From Burkholderiales bacterium (lineage in GTDB: Bacteria > Pseudomonadota > Gammaproteobacteria > Burkholderiales > WYBJ01), in NCBI GenBank assembly GCA_022841915.1, contig JALHQN010000002.1, positions 1-64,000 on the forward strand: DNA of 64,000 bases. The letters are read 5' to 3'. Position numbers and translations under genes: made by a program. How positions within the stretch are numbered: position 1 is the stretch's first letter; each line of letters starts with the position of its first letter. Below are positions 34,598-44,564 of this stretch, piece after piece. Below the pieces are notes generated by a model. That model ran no database searches and was not told where the DNA came from. It saw only the letters and a program-made list of their open reading frames with translations.

Positions 34598-35566
34598 ATG
34601 AAGGCACTATTGCGCCTTGCGGCGCCCGTCGTCTATGCGCTGTGCGCTTGCGGCACAGCTTACGCCCAGCCGTACCCCACCAAGCCTGTGCGCGTCATCG
34701 TCCCGTTTCCGCCCGGTGGGGCCAACGATATTGCTGCGCGCATCGTCTTCCCCAAGTTGTCCGAGCTGATGGGGCAGACTTTCATCCTCGAGAATCGCTC
34801 CGGCGCAGGCGGCACGATCGGGTCCTCGGCCGTCGCGCAATCGAAGCCCGACGGATACACGCTGCTCATCCAGACGGTCGCGTCCCACGTGGCCAACGCG
34901 CATCTCTACAGCAAGCTGCCCTACGACCCGTTGCGCGACTTCGTCGGCGTCAGTCCGATGGGACAAGTCGCAGCCGTGCTGACGGTGCACCCATCCATGC
35001 CGACGAGGTCGGTGAAGGAGTTCATCGACCTCGCCAAGAAGCGGCCGAACGACATTCTGAACGGACACTCGGGCATCGGCAGCTTCACCCACCTGAACGG
35101 AGTGCTGTTCCAATCCCGCGCGGGCATTCAGATGACGCAGGTTCCGTTCAAGGGAGGCGGACCGGCCGTCATCGCCCTGGTCGGGGGGCAGACCCAAGCC
35201 CAGGTAGCTGCGATCAGCGAGCTGATTTCCTTCATCAAGGCGAATCGCGTGCGCGGGCTGGGCGTGACCACTTCCGCGCGCGTCCCGCAGTTGCCCGACG
35301 TGCCCGCTATATCGGATACGATTCCGGGCTATGAGTCCGTGACGTGGGTCAGCGTCTTCGCGCCCGCGGGGACACCCAAGCAGGTCCTCGATCGACTCAA
35401 CGTCGAGATCGCGAAGGTCTTGAAGGATCCGGGGACCATCGAACGATTGGCAGCCCAGACGCTGGATCCTGCCATCCGATCCGCAGACGACCTGGACAAG
35501 CGAGTCCGTGCTGACTACGACACGATCGGCACACTCTATCGAAAGATCGGCGTGAAGCTCGACTAG
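34598..35566 (+). CDS. tripartite tricarboxylate transporter receptor (Bug/TctC family)
   Basis: This is a 322-residue periplasmic binding protein starting at ATG 34598 behind AAGGAGGAG. The signal peptide (LLRLAAPVVYALCACGTAYA) precedes the Bug-family start YPTKPVRVIVPFPPGGAND. Family landmarks follow: ENRSGAGGTIG, PDGYTLL, VPFKGGGPAVIAL, LPDVPAI, and a Lys/Asp-rich end. It should capture a small carboxylate or aromatic acid. No TctA/TctB transport genes are near, so it is an orphan receptor. The ligand cannot be read from sequence. Confidence 0.92.
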   Translation: MKALLRLAAPVVYALCACGTAYAQPYPTKPVRVIVPFPPGGANDIAARIVFPKLSELMGQTFILENRSGAGGTIGSSAVAQSKPDGYTLLIQTVASHVANAHLYSKLPYDPLRDFVGVSPMGQVAAVLTVHPSMPTRSVKEFIDLAKKRPNDILNGHSGIGSFTHLNGVLFQSRAGIQMTQVPFKGGGPAVIALVGGQTQAQVAAISELISFIKANRVRGLGVTTSARVPQLPDVPAISDTIPGYESVTWVSVFAPAGTPKQVLDRLNVEIAKVLKDPGTIERLAAQTLDPAIRSADDLDKRVRADYDTIGTLYRKIGVKLD

Positions 35567-35884
35567 TCATCCTCCGGCAGCGGCTGCAGGCTTACTTACT
35601 GCGAGCCGCTCAAGAGGGCTCTTCGAGGTCTTCGGCGAGATCTCATCTTGCCGCGCCATCTGCAAGTGGTTAACGCCAAAGCCGGAATCGATCCTGGCGA
35701 GCATCCCCCGCCGACGGGTATCGGACGCACGCCCTTTGCGCGCTCTACCCGCCCCTTGTGCCAGGCGCGATTCGGGCTTGGAGGAGCAACGGGCAGTGGT
35801 GTTCCATGGCCTGTACGTTTCATCGAGAGCGATCCTCCGCTCCACGACGTCGTCTAGCTTAGGATCTCCGCCCGAACTACCGAA
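35567..35884. other. intergenic, no gene seen
   Basis: These 318 bp separate convergent genes. No coding frame with family features and no clear intrinsic terminator was seen. Confidence 0.5.
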
Positions 35885-36793
35885 CTACTTTACCGCCCGC
35901 CGCTGTGCCCGCGACCAGTTGAGATCGTTTTCGCCCCCGCCCTGCCCGACGAGATCTTCGGACAGCGCATCCCGCAACTCCCGATCCTGCATCGCGACCG
36001 TATGCTCCAAGAACGCGTTGGCGCGCGACAGTTTCTGGTTGACCTGATCGACGTTCTCCAGGCGCTGTGCAAGCTGGCGGTCCTTGAGCTGAAGCGTCCG
36101 AGCGGCACGGCGCACGATCAAGAAGAGAAAACCGTACAGGACGGCCAGACTCACGACCACGGTGATGGAAGTGCGCCACCGCTCGTCCTCGATCCGACCA
36201 ACCAGCTCGGTCACATCACTGTAGATTTCCAGGACAGCCACCGGCTCTCCGGCAGCGGCCTCCCGGACAGGAATATATGGTGAGAGGAGATTGCGATTGG
36301 CGATCTCGCCGTTGAATGCCGAGAAGCGCTTGCGGAAAGTAAGCTCGCTGGCCGGCTTGCCGGCGCGTGCCTGACGAAAGCCTGCGTTGTCGCGCTTCGA
36401 CTCGCCGATTTGCGCCGGATCCGAGGAGAACACGGTCAGGCCGTCCAGGTTGTAGAGCTTCACCTTGACCACGTTCGTGCCGCGCACGAGCGACTGCACG
36501 TCGGCTCGCAGACTCGCAACCTCGGGCCGTCGCCGGAGTTGATCGGTCGGCAGGGCAGAAGCATCCGTCACGAAGGCCGCGTGCTTGGCCCACAGCGTAT
36601 TAGCGAACACTCGCGCCAATGTCATGCTCGCGCGGGTCTCGTGTTCGATCATGCGATCGACCGCCGCCCGATGCATGACGAACGTCAGAATCGCGACGAC
36701 GACGACGACGCCGATCAGGCTCACCAGCGAGTAGAAGCGCAAAAGCCGAAAATTCGCACGGCTGGCGCCGATCCATCCGAGAAACCAATTCAC
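35885..36793 (-). CDS. membrane sensor protein without an output domain
   Basis: This is a 302-residue protein from GTG 36793 behind AGGGTGGAAG. A membrane helix (YSLVSLIGVVVVVAILTFV) leads to a periplasmic sensor-like segment (VKVKLYNLDGLTVFSSDPAQIG) and a second helix (TSITVVVSLAVLYGFLFLIV). A coiled-coil follows (LQLKDRQLAQRLENVDQVNQKL), and then the protein ends. In many bacteria the same input module is joined to GGDEF, kinase or cyclase domains; here no output exists. It follows the hybrid kinase gene by 51 bp, so it may present a signal to that kinase. Truncation of a longer ancestor is also possible. Confidence 0.75.
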   Translation of the reverse strand: MNWFLGWIGASRANFRLLRFYSLVSLIGVVVVVAILTFVMHRAAVDRMIEHETRASMTLARVFANTLWAKHAAFVTDASALPTDQLRRRPEVASLRADVQSLVRGTNVVKVKLYNLDGLTVFSSDPAQIGESKRDNAGFRQARAGKPASELTFRKRFSAFNGEIANRNLLSPYIPVREAAAGEPVAVLEIYSDVTELVGRIEDERWRTSITVVVSLAVLYGFLFLIVRRAARTLQLKDRQLAQRLENVDQVNQKLSRANAFLEHTVAMQDRELRDALSEDLVGQGGGENDLNWSRAQRRAVK

Positions 36794-36844
36794 CTTCCAC
36801 CCTTCACGAGAGATGGCGTCGCCACGGGCGCGAGACCAGATGGA

Positions 36845-39220
36845 TCACACATTGCTATCGGCATCTTCACGGACGTCCACACGTCTTGCTGGAACAGCCT
36901 CCGCCTCCGTCGACTCTCGATCCGACGAATTGGGCGGCGAGCCGCTTGCAGCGACGAGCGCTGCCCGCACAATGGCCTCGAGCTGCGCAGGGGTGAACGG
37001 CTTGGCCAAATAATCGTCCATGCCCACTTCGGTACAGCGCTCGCGATCGCCGCGCAGCGCATTGGCCGTTACTGCAATCACGGGCAAACGCCGCAGCCCG
37101 AGTTCGCGCTCCCGCTTCCGCAGCGCGATGGTCGCCTCGTAGCCGTCCATCTCCGGCATCTGGCAGTCCATGAGTACCAGGTCGAAGGACTGTTCATTCA
37201 GCGCGTCGAGGGCTTCGCGGCCGTTCTCCGCCACCTGTACCCTGCATTCGAACGATTCGAGAATTGCCCGCGTGATCTCCTGGTTCACGGGATTGTCCTC
37301 GGCCAGCAGGACGCGCGCGCCGATGCCCGTCGACGTGGTGGACGACACCTTGCTCGCAACGACCCGTGCGCTGGAAAGACTGCGATAGAGATCAGAGGCC
37401 CGTACCGGTTTGATCAAGTGCTCATCCCACAAACGCTCTGGATCGGCAACAGCATGCTGAGCGATCGGCGACATGCGTACGAGGCGAATCCCCGAGAATC
37501 GGGCATCGGCGCGCACGGCGCGCGCCATCGACTCGCCGTCCAGGCCCGGCATCGCGGAATCGATCACCGCGACCTGGAAGCGATTCCCCGAGGTGACGCC
37601 GACCGAGAGCACGTCCAGCGCCCGCTCGACGTCCTGCGCGCTTTCAACCTGCGCGCCGAGGGTCGTGGCAAGCCTGGATACGATGCGACGCGAAGTCTCG
37701 TTGTCCTCGACGATCAGCACGCGCGGATGATCAGACAACTGCGGACGAACGTCGCCGGAAGCGGGCGCGGGCAACATAGGCAATTCGAACGAGAACCGGG
37801 AGCCGCGCCCGAGCTCACTCTCCACGCGGAGCGTACCTCCCATGAGGCTGACCAGATCCCGGGATATGGATAGTCCCAGCCCGGTTCCCCCGAACTTGCG
37901 GGTGGTTGAGGTGTCCGCCTGCGAAAAGGCCGTGAAAAGACGCTGCTGAACTTCGGCCGAGATTCCTATCCCGGTATCCGTTACCGTGAAGCCCAGGCAG
38001 TTGCCCGAGGAACCGCTTCGACAGGGGCGAACGCTCACCACAACCTCGCCTGCCGTCGTGAACTTGACCGCATTCCCCAGAAGGTTCGTCAACACCTGCC
38101 GCAACCGCCCGGAATCACCGCAGTAGTGGCTCGGCAATCCAGGCTCGAGATCGCACGCGAGCTCCAGGCCTTTCTCCTGCGCACTGCCCGCAAAAGCCTC
38201 CATCAGGTCATCGACGAGCTCGCGCAGATCGAATTCGGTGCGTTCGGCCTCCATGCGGCCGGCGCGAAGCTTCGAGTAATCGAGGATGTCGTCGATGAGG
38301 TGAAGCAGGTTCTCGCCCGAGCGCTGAAGGATGGTCGCGAATCGTCTTTGCTTCGAATCGAGCGGCGTATCGAGCAGCAAACCCGCCATGCCTATCACGC
38401 CGTTGAGGGGAGTGCGGATCTCGTGGCTCATATTGGCGAGGAACACCGACTTCGACCGCCCCTCTGTTTCCGCAGCTTTGCGCGCCGCCTCCAACGCCTC
38501 CCGATCACGCGCCATCCTGCGGGAGAGCTGGAACCCATAAGCAGTCACGGCGACAACCATCAGGACGATCAGCACGGCGGAGAAGTATTCCCAGCGCCGC
38601 AGGGACCTCGCACGATCAGCGTGGGCGGCAAGAAGCGCTTGCTGTATGTCACCGACCCGCCACATCAAGGCATTCACCGAGTCGTTCACCCCGTAGAAGC
38701 GCTCATCCATCTGCGCCATGCGCTCTGCGGCGAGGTCGTTGCGTCCGGAGCGCATATAGCGAAAGATCTCTCGAGCCTCGACGACCATGCCCGCCATTGC
38801 CTGCTCGAGCGCGTCAAGCTCGCCCCGAAAGACATCCCTGTGCACCGCAGGGATGTTGTGCTTCATGTCCTCGCGAGCGCCCCCCACGCGCTGGGTGAAT
38901 TTGTGCAGGGCCTCCTCAAGTGCAGCGGATTCCTTTTCCACGTTCTTGCTTTCGAAAACGCGGTTGCCGGGCGCGTTGACTTGGGATGCCAGGTTCGACA
39001 CTTCGAGATACCCGGAGATACGCTGAGTCCACTGCCGACTCTCGTCCACCGAGGAGGTGTAAATCGTCATGATCGAGTGCGTGATGAGCGCACTCAAGCA
39101 CAAAGCGAGGACGCTGAAGGCGGCAAGGCCGAAATAGACGACTTGCGGGCGCGATCCGGACTTCGCACTGGGGTCATCGGAGCTCGATTCGGTCGTGGTT
39201 GCCTCGACGGGATGCATCAT
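36845..39220 (-). CDS. hybrid sensor histidine kinase with two receiver domains
   Basis: This is a 791-residue kinase. Two membrane helices ([20 protein letters not shown] and [19 protein letters not shown]) flank a helical periplasmic sensor of about 150 residues. The dimerisation helix has the phosphorylated His in [16 protein letters not shown]. The ATPase part has the N, G1 and G2 boxes ([25 protein letters not shown]). Two receivers follow: the first with [13 protein letters not shown], the second with [12 protein letters not shown] and K in YLAKPF. No HPt domain is attached, so a separate HPt protein must complete the relay. ATG 39220 is the likely start; GTG 39226 is possible. Confidence 0.93.
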   Translation of the reverse strand: MMHPVEATTTESSSDDPSAKSGSRPQVVYFGLAAFSVLALCLSALITHSIMTIYTSSVDESRQWTQRISGYLEVSNLASQVNAPGNRVFESKNVEKESAALEEALHKFTQRVGGAREDMKHNIPAVHRDVFRGELDALEQAMAGMVVEAREIFRYMRSGRNDLAAERMAQMDERFYGVNDSVNALMWRVGDIQQALLAAHADRARSLRRWEYFSAVLIVLMVVAVTAYGFQLSRRMARDREALEAARKAAETEGRSKSVFLANMSHEIRTPLNGVIGMAGLLLDTPLDSKQRRFATILQRSGENLLHLIDDILDYSKLRAGRMEAERTEFDLRELVDDLMEAFAGSAQEKGLELACDLEPGLPSHYCGDSGRLRQVLTNLLGNAVKFTTAGEVVVSVRPCRSGSSGNCLGFTVTDTGIGISAEVQQRLFTAFSQADTSTTRKFGGTGLGLSISRDLVSLMGGTLRVESELGRGSRFSFELPMLPAPASGDVRPQLSDHPRVLIVEDNETSRRIVSRLATTLGAQVESAQDVERALDVLSVGVTSGNRFQVAVIDSAMPGLDGESMARAVRADARFSGIRLVRMSPIAQHAVADPERLWDEHLIKPVRASDLYRSLSSARVVASKVSSTTSTGIGARVLLAEDNPVNQEITRAILESFECRVQVAENGREALDALNEQSFDLVLMDCQMPEMDGYEATIALRKRERELGLRRLPVIAVTANALRGDRERCTEVGMDDYLAKPFTPAQLEAIVRAALVAASGSPPNSSDRESTEAEAVPARRVDVREDADSNV

Positions 39221-39226
39221 TGTCAC

Positions 39227-39831
39227 GTGAATGCGCGGCTGCTACTGCGACAGCGGCAGCTTGGAAGATGATTGGGAACCGAACCATGCCGAGGGCATGA
39301 GAAGGACTTAGCGACCGGGTCGCGCGCAACTTGAGAACGAACACAGACGCTTCGTCGACTCGAGCAACGATGGGCAATGATGCCACGAACGAATCCGTCC
39401 GCCCTGTCCGGCTTCGCCAGTCGATCGACCTTGCAACCGAATGCAATTCGGCGGGCACGCGGAAGTTCAGCCTGTCCTCACACACCCGGACCCATTCCGA
39501 CACCGACGGTCCGAGCGCTCCGATGCCTCCATCGCTCTGGCGCGATGGAGGCTCATGGCACAGGGGTGGCAGAAATGGATCGAACCCTTGCTCCCGAAAA
39601 AGGGGGCGGATCGTATCGAGCGCCCAGGCCGTGCGCACGCATTTGCCTTCATGGCACAGGCCGTGCTTACTCGGGTGCCGACAGTCGGGCGCGGGTGACG
39701 TTTCCCCGGCGCGCGAGGATGGACTGCCCCGCTCGATGCGCAATCGTGGTGCGCACGGCGGGCGCTCCGCACCGCGGCAGTTAGCGGCAGGCCTTCGGGC
39801 GTCGACCACGACATAAAGTTGGCAAGGACAG
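39227..39831. other. 605-bp intergenic region between divergent genes
   Basis: This lies upstream of both the hybrid kinase and the receptor gene at 39832. I see no gene in it. It contains a strong hairpin at 39525-39552, described separately, and the ribosome site AAGGACAG just before 39832. The remainder may be remnant DNA. Confidence 0.5.
39525..39552. other. perfect 10-bp inverted repeat with 8-nt loop
   Basis: GCCTCCATCG (39525-39534) pairs with CGATGGAGGC (39543-39552). No T-run follows on either strand, so it is not a standard intrinsic terminator. It could be a protein-binding palindrome or the relic of an insertion sequence end. Confidence 0.5.
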
Positions 39832-40818
39832 ATGAGACCGCTGTGCATGATGCCGTCGATGTTGGTGGCTGCCGGACTGGGCCTGGCAGGTTCGGGATAT
39901 GCCACGGCCGCCGACTACCCCCGCAAGCCGATCCGCTTCCTGATGCCGCATCCGGTCGGTGCCGGCATGGATTTCGTCTCGCGCACGGTGGCGAACAAGC
40001 TCACCGAGGCCTGGGGTCAGCAGGTCGTCATCGACAGTCGTCCCGGTGCCGGCGGCGTGATCGGTCTCACCCTCGCGAAGAAGGCCGCACCGGATGGCTA
40101 CACGCTGGTGCCGACCTCCATCGGCCCGCTCACGGTCAACCCGAGCCTCTACCGCAACCGCAACCTGCCCTACAACACCCTGCAGGATTTCGCGCCGGTG
40201 ACCTCCCTAATCTCCGCGCTGAACATCTTGGTGGTGAATCCGGCCGTGCCCGCGAAGTCCGTGAAGGAACTCGTCGCACTGGCGAAGTCCCGGCCGGGCA
40301 GGCTCAAGTACGCCTCGAGCGCCAACGGCAATACCGATCACCTCGCGGGCGAACTATTCAAGAAGCTCGCCGGCATCGACATGGTGCACATCCCCTACAA
40401 GGGGGGCGGGCCGGCGGCGATCGCCATCGTCAACGGTGAGGTGGACGCGATTTTCGCGGTCTATCAGAACATCGAACCGCTGCTGCAGGCGGGGCGGCTG
40501 CGGGTGCTCGCCGTCGCTGTCGGACAGCGATGGCCTACGCTCCCGGACGTACCAACGGTGGCCGAGATGGGCGTGCCGGGATTCGAAGTCGTCAACTGGT
40601 ACGGCATGGTTGCCCCCGCCGGAACCCGGAAGGCCGTGATCGACAAAGTAAACACCGAGGTCGTGCGCATCATGAGGATGCCCGACGTGGTCGCTTCGCT
40701 GGCGAAGAACGGGATGGTGCCGTTCACCAGTTCACCCGAGGCGTTCGGTGCCTTCATGAAGTCCGAGATCGCCAAGTGGGCGAAAGTGATCGCGGACGCC
40801 AATATTCAGATCGACTGA
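39832..40818 (+). CDS. tripartite tricarboxylate transporter receptor (Bug/TctC family)
   Basis: This is a 328-residue periplasmic receptor. The signal peptide ends near GSGYATAADYP, followed by RKPIRFLMPHPVGAGMD, where His replaces the more common Phe of PFxPGG. Other landmarks are DSRPGAGGVIG, PDGYTL, HIPYKGGGPAAIAI and LPDVPTV. It is the first gene of a run (39832-45356) with asparaginase-like, amidohydrolase, second receptor and SDR genes, all on the plus strand. Its ligand is therefore probably a nitrogen-containing or ring compound that those enzymes degrade. Confidence 0.92.
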   Translation: MRPLCMMPSMLVAAGLGLAGSGYATAADYPRKPIRFLMPHPVGAGMDFVSRTVANKLTEAWGQQVVIDSRPGAGGVIGLTLAKKAAPDGYTLVPTSIGPLTVNPSLYRNRNLPYNTLQDFAPVTSLISALNILVVNPAVPAKSVKELVALAKSRPGRLKYASSANGNTDHLAGELFKKLAGIDMVHIPYKGGGPAAIAIVNGEVDAIFAVYQNIEPLLQAGRLRVLAVAVGQRWPTLPDVPTVAEMGVPGFEVVNWYGMVAPAGTRKAVIDKVNTEVVRIMRMPDVVASLAKNGMVPFTSSPEAFGAFMKSEIAKWAKVIADANIQID

Positions 40819-40862
40819 CACCGCGCCGCCGCCGGCGCCTGGGACAAAAGGGAAGCAGGGTA

Positions 40863-41858
40863 ATGGGCAAACCAGTCGTTTATGTCGTGGCAACGGGCGG
40901 CACGATCGCCTCGCGCTACAGCGCGCGCACGGGTGAGGTCGTCGACGGCGCATCGGTCGATGAACTGGCCTCGGCCGCTCCCGAGTTGCGGGAATTCGCC
41001 GAGGTGCGAACCCTCCAGCACTCGAACGTCACGAGCGATGTCATCGACACACCCACCATCGTCGCGCTCGGGCGCCTGGTGCGCGAGCTGCTGCAGAAGG
41101 AAGAGACCGCCGGCGTCGTCGTCACCCATGGCACGGCGACCATGGAAGAAACCGCATACTTCCTCGACCTGACACTCCCGGGCGACAAGCCCGTCATCGT
41201 CACAGGGGCGATGCGCAACTTCGTCGAGCGCGACGCGGACGGGCCGCGCAACATTCTCTACAGCGTGATCGCCGCAGCCCACCCGGAATCGCCCGGCCGC
41301 GGCGTGCTCGTGTGCTTCAACGGGCAACTGCACGCCGCGCGCGACGTCGTGAAGGTTCACGCCAACCGGGTCGACGCCTTCGCCTCTCGCGAAGGCGGTC
41401 CGGTGGGTGCCGTCACCAAGGACGGTGTCATCTACTTCTGCCGCCCGGAGCGGCGCATCCATATCGACGTCGACCGCATGGTCGAGAACGTCCAGCTCGT
41501 GACCATCACGCAAGGCTGCAACGACCTGCTGCTGCGGGCCTGCATCGCCGCGAAGGTCGAGGGCATCGTGGTCGAGGGCATCGGAGCCGGCAACGTGAAC
41601 CTGCCCTCGTTCCACGCGATCTGCGATGCGCTCGATGCCGGCATTCCGGTGGTGATCGGGGTGCGCATCTTCGCCGGCACGCCGTATTTCGCCAAAGGTC
41701 ACGAAGGCTCGTTCCGCACCATGGTGGAGCGCGGCGCGATCCCGGCCGGCTATCTATCGTGCATACAGGCGCGCGTGCTGTTGATGGTCGCGCTCGCGCA
41801 TACCCGGGATCCGGCCGAGCTGAAACGCATATTCGCGCAGGTCGCGCTGCCGACCTGA
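40863..41858 (+). CDS. asparaginase-family amidohydrolase with an altered active site
   Basis: This is a 331-residue protein of the bacterial asparaginase/glutaminase type, from ATG 40863. The first catalytic Thr is T14 in ATGGTIAS. The second block reads THGTATMEETA: T91 is present, but the Asp that normally follows (HGTDT) is Ala92. The distal Lys region is present in ARDVVKVH. That Asp holds the substrate amino group in true asparaginases, so a different amide or imide substrate is likely. It lies 44 bp after the receptor gene and 180 bp before the amidohydrolase gene. Confidence 0.82.
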   Translation: MGKPVVYVVATGGTIASRYSARTGEVVDGASVDELASAAPELREFAEVRTLQHSNVTSDVIDTPTIVALGRLVRELLQKEETAGVVVTHGTATMEETAYFLDLTLPGDKPVIVTGAMRNFVERDADGPRNILYSVIAAAHPESPGRGVLVCFNGQLHAARDVVKVHANRVDAFASREGGPVGAVTKDGVIYFCRPERRIHIDVDRMVENVQLVTITQGCNDLLLRACIAAKVEGIVVEGIGAGNVNLPSFHAICDALDAGIPVVIGVRIFAGTPYFAKGHEGSFRTMVERGAIPAGYLSCIQARVLLMVALAHTRDPAELKRIFAQVALPT

Positions 41859-42038
41859 CCCCGAGGGCGGGGCGGGCGCACACCGCCGAGGTACGCACCC
41901 GTGCAAGGACAGCTTCGGCCCGGCGCCCCCTGTGCAATGGTGGCGGTGGTGGCAAGAGCGCGCCCCGTGACGGGGGCAGGAACCCGTTCCAGACACCAGC
42001 CGGCGCGAGTCGTCGCCGGCCCAGACGATGAGGTGAAC

Positions 42039-43583
42039 ATGGCATCTTCATTAGTGCGCGGCAAGTACGTCGTCTGCAAGGTCGAGGATCGGCATACGCC
42101 GCACGTGATCGAAGACGGCGCGGTCTTTCAACGCGACGGTGTGATCGTCGAGGTCGGGCCCTACGCCGAGCTCGCTGCAAGGCACCAGCCGGACGAAGTG
42201 CTCGGCTCGCCCGACCATGTCGTGTTGCCGGGCTTCGTCAACAGCCACCATCATGTCGGTCTGACCGCATTTCAGCTCGGCACGCCGGACATGGCACTCG
42301 AGCTGTGGTTCGCCAGCCGCTACCGCAAGCGCGACGTCGATCCCTATCTCGATACCCTGTACGGGGCGTTCGAGATGATCGAATCGGGGATCACCACGGT
42401 GCAGCATCTGCACAGCCGCGCGAACGGCCCGCTCGAGCGCATCCATGGCACTGCGAGCGACGTCATCAGGGCGTACGATGCAGTCGGCATGCGGCTGTCC
42501 TATTCGTTCAATGTCCGCGACCAGAATCGCATCGTCTACGAGGCCGACGACGCCTTCCTGCGTCGCCTGCCGGAAGATCTGCGGGCCGAGACCGCCGAGT
42601 CGCTGCGCGCACAGACCATCCCGCTGGAGGACTACTTCGCGCTGTTCGAATCGCTGCACCGCGAGCACGCCGGCAAGGAGCGCGTGCGCGTGCAACTCGC
42701 GCCTGCCAACCTGCACTGGTGCTCCGACCGCGCCCTGGGCATGCTGCGGGACCACGCGGCGCGCTACCACGTGCCGCTGCACATGCACCTGCTCGAGACC
42801 CGTCACCAGAAGGAGTACGCCCGCCGGCGCAGCGGCGGCACGGCAGTGACGCACCTGCGGGACCTCGGCATGCTGGGCCCCCACCTCACCCTGGGCCACG
42901 GGGTCTGGCTCACCGAGGACGACATCGATCTGCTCGCGGAAAGCGGCACGATGGTCTGCCACAACCCCAGCTCGAACCTGCGACTGCGCAGCGGAATCGC
43001 ACCGCTCAACCGTCTGGAGGCGCGCGGCGTGCGCGTGGCGATCGGGCTCGACGACTGCTCGCTCAACGACGATCGCAGCATGCTGCAGGAGATGCGCGTC
43101 GCGCTCAAGGTGCACCGCGAGCCGGGGATGGACGACCGGGTGCCGACCTGCCCCCAAGTGCTCAAGATGGCCACCGAGCATGGCGCGCTCAGCACGCCCT
43201 ACGGCACGCACATCGGCACGCTGGAGGCCGGCCGCGCGGCGGATCTGGTCGTGATCGACTGGAAGCACATCGCCTGGCCCTATCTCGACGACGAGGTGCC
43301 GGTCGTCGACGCCGTCGTGCACCTCGCCCGGACCAGCGGCGTGCGCACCGTGCTCGTCGCCGGCGAGCCCATCCTGCGCGACGGGTGCTTCACACGCATC
43401 GACAAGCAGGCGGCGCTCGAAGCGCTGGCTGAGTCCCTGCGGGTACCGCTGCGTCCCGACGAGTTGCGCCGTCGCGAGTTCTCGAAACGGCTGATGCCGC
43501 ACGTGCAGCGGTTCTACGCCGACGAAGGTTACTTGGACGTCCCGCCCGGGCAGCCCTACATGCATGCGAACTGCCGCCACTAA
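42039..43583 (+). CDS. amidohydrolase (TRZ/ATZ, cytosine-deaminase-like)
   Basis: This is a 514-residue metal-dependent hydrolase from ATG 42039 behind GAGGTG. The metal set of the superfamily is visible: HxH in VNSHHHVGL, a His in HMHLLETRH, a His in LGHGVWL and the Asp in AIGLDDCSLNDD. The N- and C-terminal beta-sandwich parts are complete (LPGFVNSHHH, LEAGRAADLVVID). This subgroup deaminates or dechlorinates heterocycles or opens rings. Its exact substrate is unknown. It sits between the asparaginase-like and second receptor genes. The next gene starts 10 bp after its stop. Confidence 0.9.
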   Translation: MASSLVRGKYVVCKVEDRHTPHVIEDGAVFQRDGVIVEVGPYAELAARHQPDEVLGSPDHVVLPGFVNSHHHVGLTAFQLGTPDMALELWFASRYRKRDVDPYLDTLYGAFEMIESGITTVQHLHSRANGPLERIHGTASDVIRAYDAVGMRLSYSFNVRDQNRIVYEADDAFLRRLPEDLRAETAESLRAQTIPLEDYFALFESLHREHAGKERVRVQLAPANLHWCSDRALGMLRDHAARYHVPLHMHLLETRHQKEYARRRSGGTAVTHLRDLGMLGPHLTLGHGVWLTEDDIDLLAESGTMVCHNPSSNLRLRSGIAPLNRLEARGVRVAIGLDDCSLNDDRSMLQEMRVALKVHREPGMDDRVPTCPQVLKMATEHGALSTPYGTHIGTLEAGRAADLVVIDWKHIAWPYLDDEVPVVDAVVHLARTSGVRTVLVAGEPILRDGCFTRIDKQAALEALAESLRVPLRPDELRRREFSKRLMPHVQRFYADEGYLDVPPGQPYMHANCRH

Positions 43584-43593
43584 GGAAATCCCC

Positions 43594-44562
43594 ATGAACA
43601 GGACCACCACCCTTCTCGCTATCACGGCGCTCGGCACATTGCCGCTCGCCGCGCCCGTCGCACACGCCCAGGACTACCCGACACGGCCGATCCGGCTCGT
43701 GCTCCCATTCGCGCCGGGCGGGAGTAGCGATGGGCTCGCGCGCATCCTCGCCCCGAGGATCGGCGAGGCCCTAGGACAGACGGTCGTGATCGACAACCGC
43801 CCCGGCGCGGGCGGCAACGTCTCCGCCCAGATCGTCGCCCAGGCCACGCCGGACGGCTACACCCTGCTGATGGCCTCGGCCATGCTCACCACGAACAAAA
43901 GCCTCTACAGCAAGCTCGCATACGATCCGGAAGCCGACTTCGCGCCGATCACCCACCTGGGCGGGGGCCCCTATGTCCTGATCGCCCATCCGTCGCTCGG
44001 AGTGACGGACTTGCGCAGCATCCTCGCGCTGGCGAAGCAGAAGCCCCTCAACTATGCGTCGTCGGGAGTCGGCGGCGCATCCCACCTCGCCAGCGAGTTG
44101 CTGAAGATGCGCGCCGGGATCGAGATGGCTCATGTCCCTTATCGGGGCGGCGGTCCGGCGTCCCTGGCGGTGTTGTCCGGCGAGACACCGCTGATGTTCG
44201 GGACCATCGCCTCTTCGATCGGCCACATTCGCGCGGGCCGGATCAAGGCCCTCGCCCTCTCGGGACTCGAGCGCACGGATCTTCTTCCGGGAGTGCCCAC
44301 GGTCGACGAATCCGGCATCAAGGGCTTCGACGTGACGACCTGGGACGGCCTGGTCGCCCCCGGGACCACCTCGGCTGCGGTGCTCGCGCGGCTGAACGCG
44401 GAGACGGTGAAGGTCCTGCGCACGCCCGCCGTCCAGGAGGCCATACGCAAGATCGGCTACGAGCCCACCGGCACCACGCGGGAGTCCTTCACGGCCTTCC
44501 TGCGCGCCGAGACCACCAAGTGGGCGAAGGTGATCCGCGCGGCGAACATCCGGGCGAACTGA
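43594..44562 (+). CDS. tripartite tricarboxylate transporter receptor (Bug/TctC family)
   Basis: This is a 322-residue periplasmic receptor from ATG 43594 behind AAGGAAA. The signal peptide ends AHAQDYP, followed by TRPIRLVLPFAPGGSSDG. Other landmarks are DNRPGAGGNVS, PDGYTLL, HVPYRGGGPASLAV and LLPGVPTV. It is the second receptor in the same gene run. The stop is 2 bp before the SDR start, so the two are co-translated. Confidence 0.92.
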   Translation: MNRTTTLLAITALGTLPLAAPVAHAQDYPTRPIRLVLPFAPGGSSDGLARILAPRIGEALGQTVVIDNRPGAGGNVSAQIVAQATPDGYTLLMASAMLTTNKSLYSKLAYDPEADFAPITHLGGGPYVLIAHPSLGVTDLRSILALAKQKPLNYASSGVGGASHLASELLKMRAGIEMAHVPYRGGGPASLAVLSGETPLMFGTIASSIGHIRAGRIKALALSGLERTDLLPGVPTVDESGIKGFDVTTWDGLVAPGTTSAAVLARLNAETVKVLRTPAVQEAIRKIGYEPTGTTRESFTAFLRAETTKWAKVIRAANIRAN

Positions 44563-44564
44563 GC

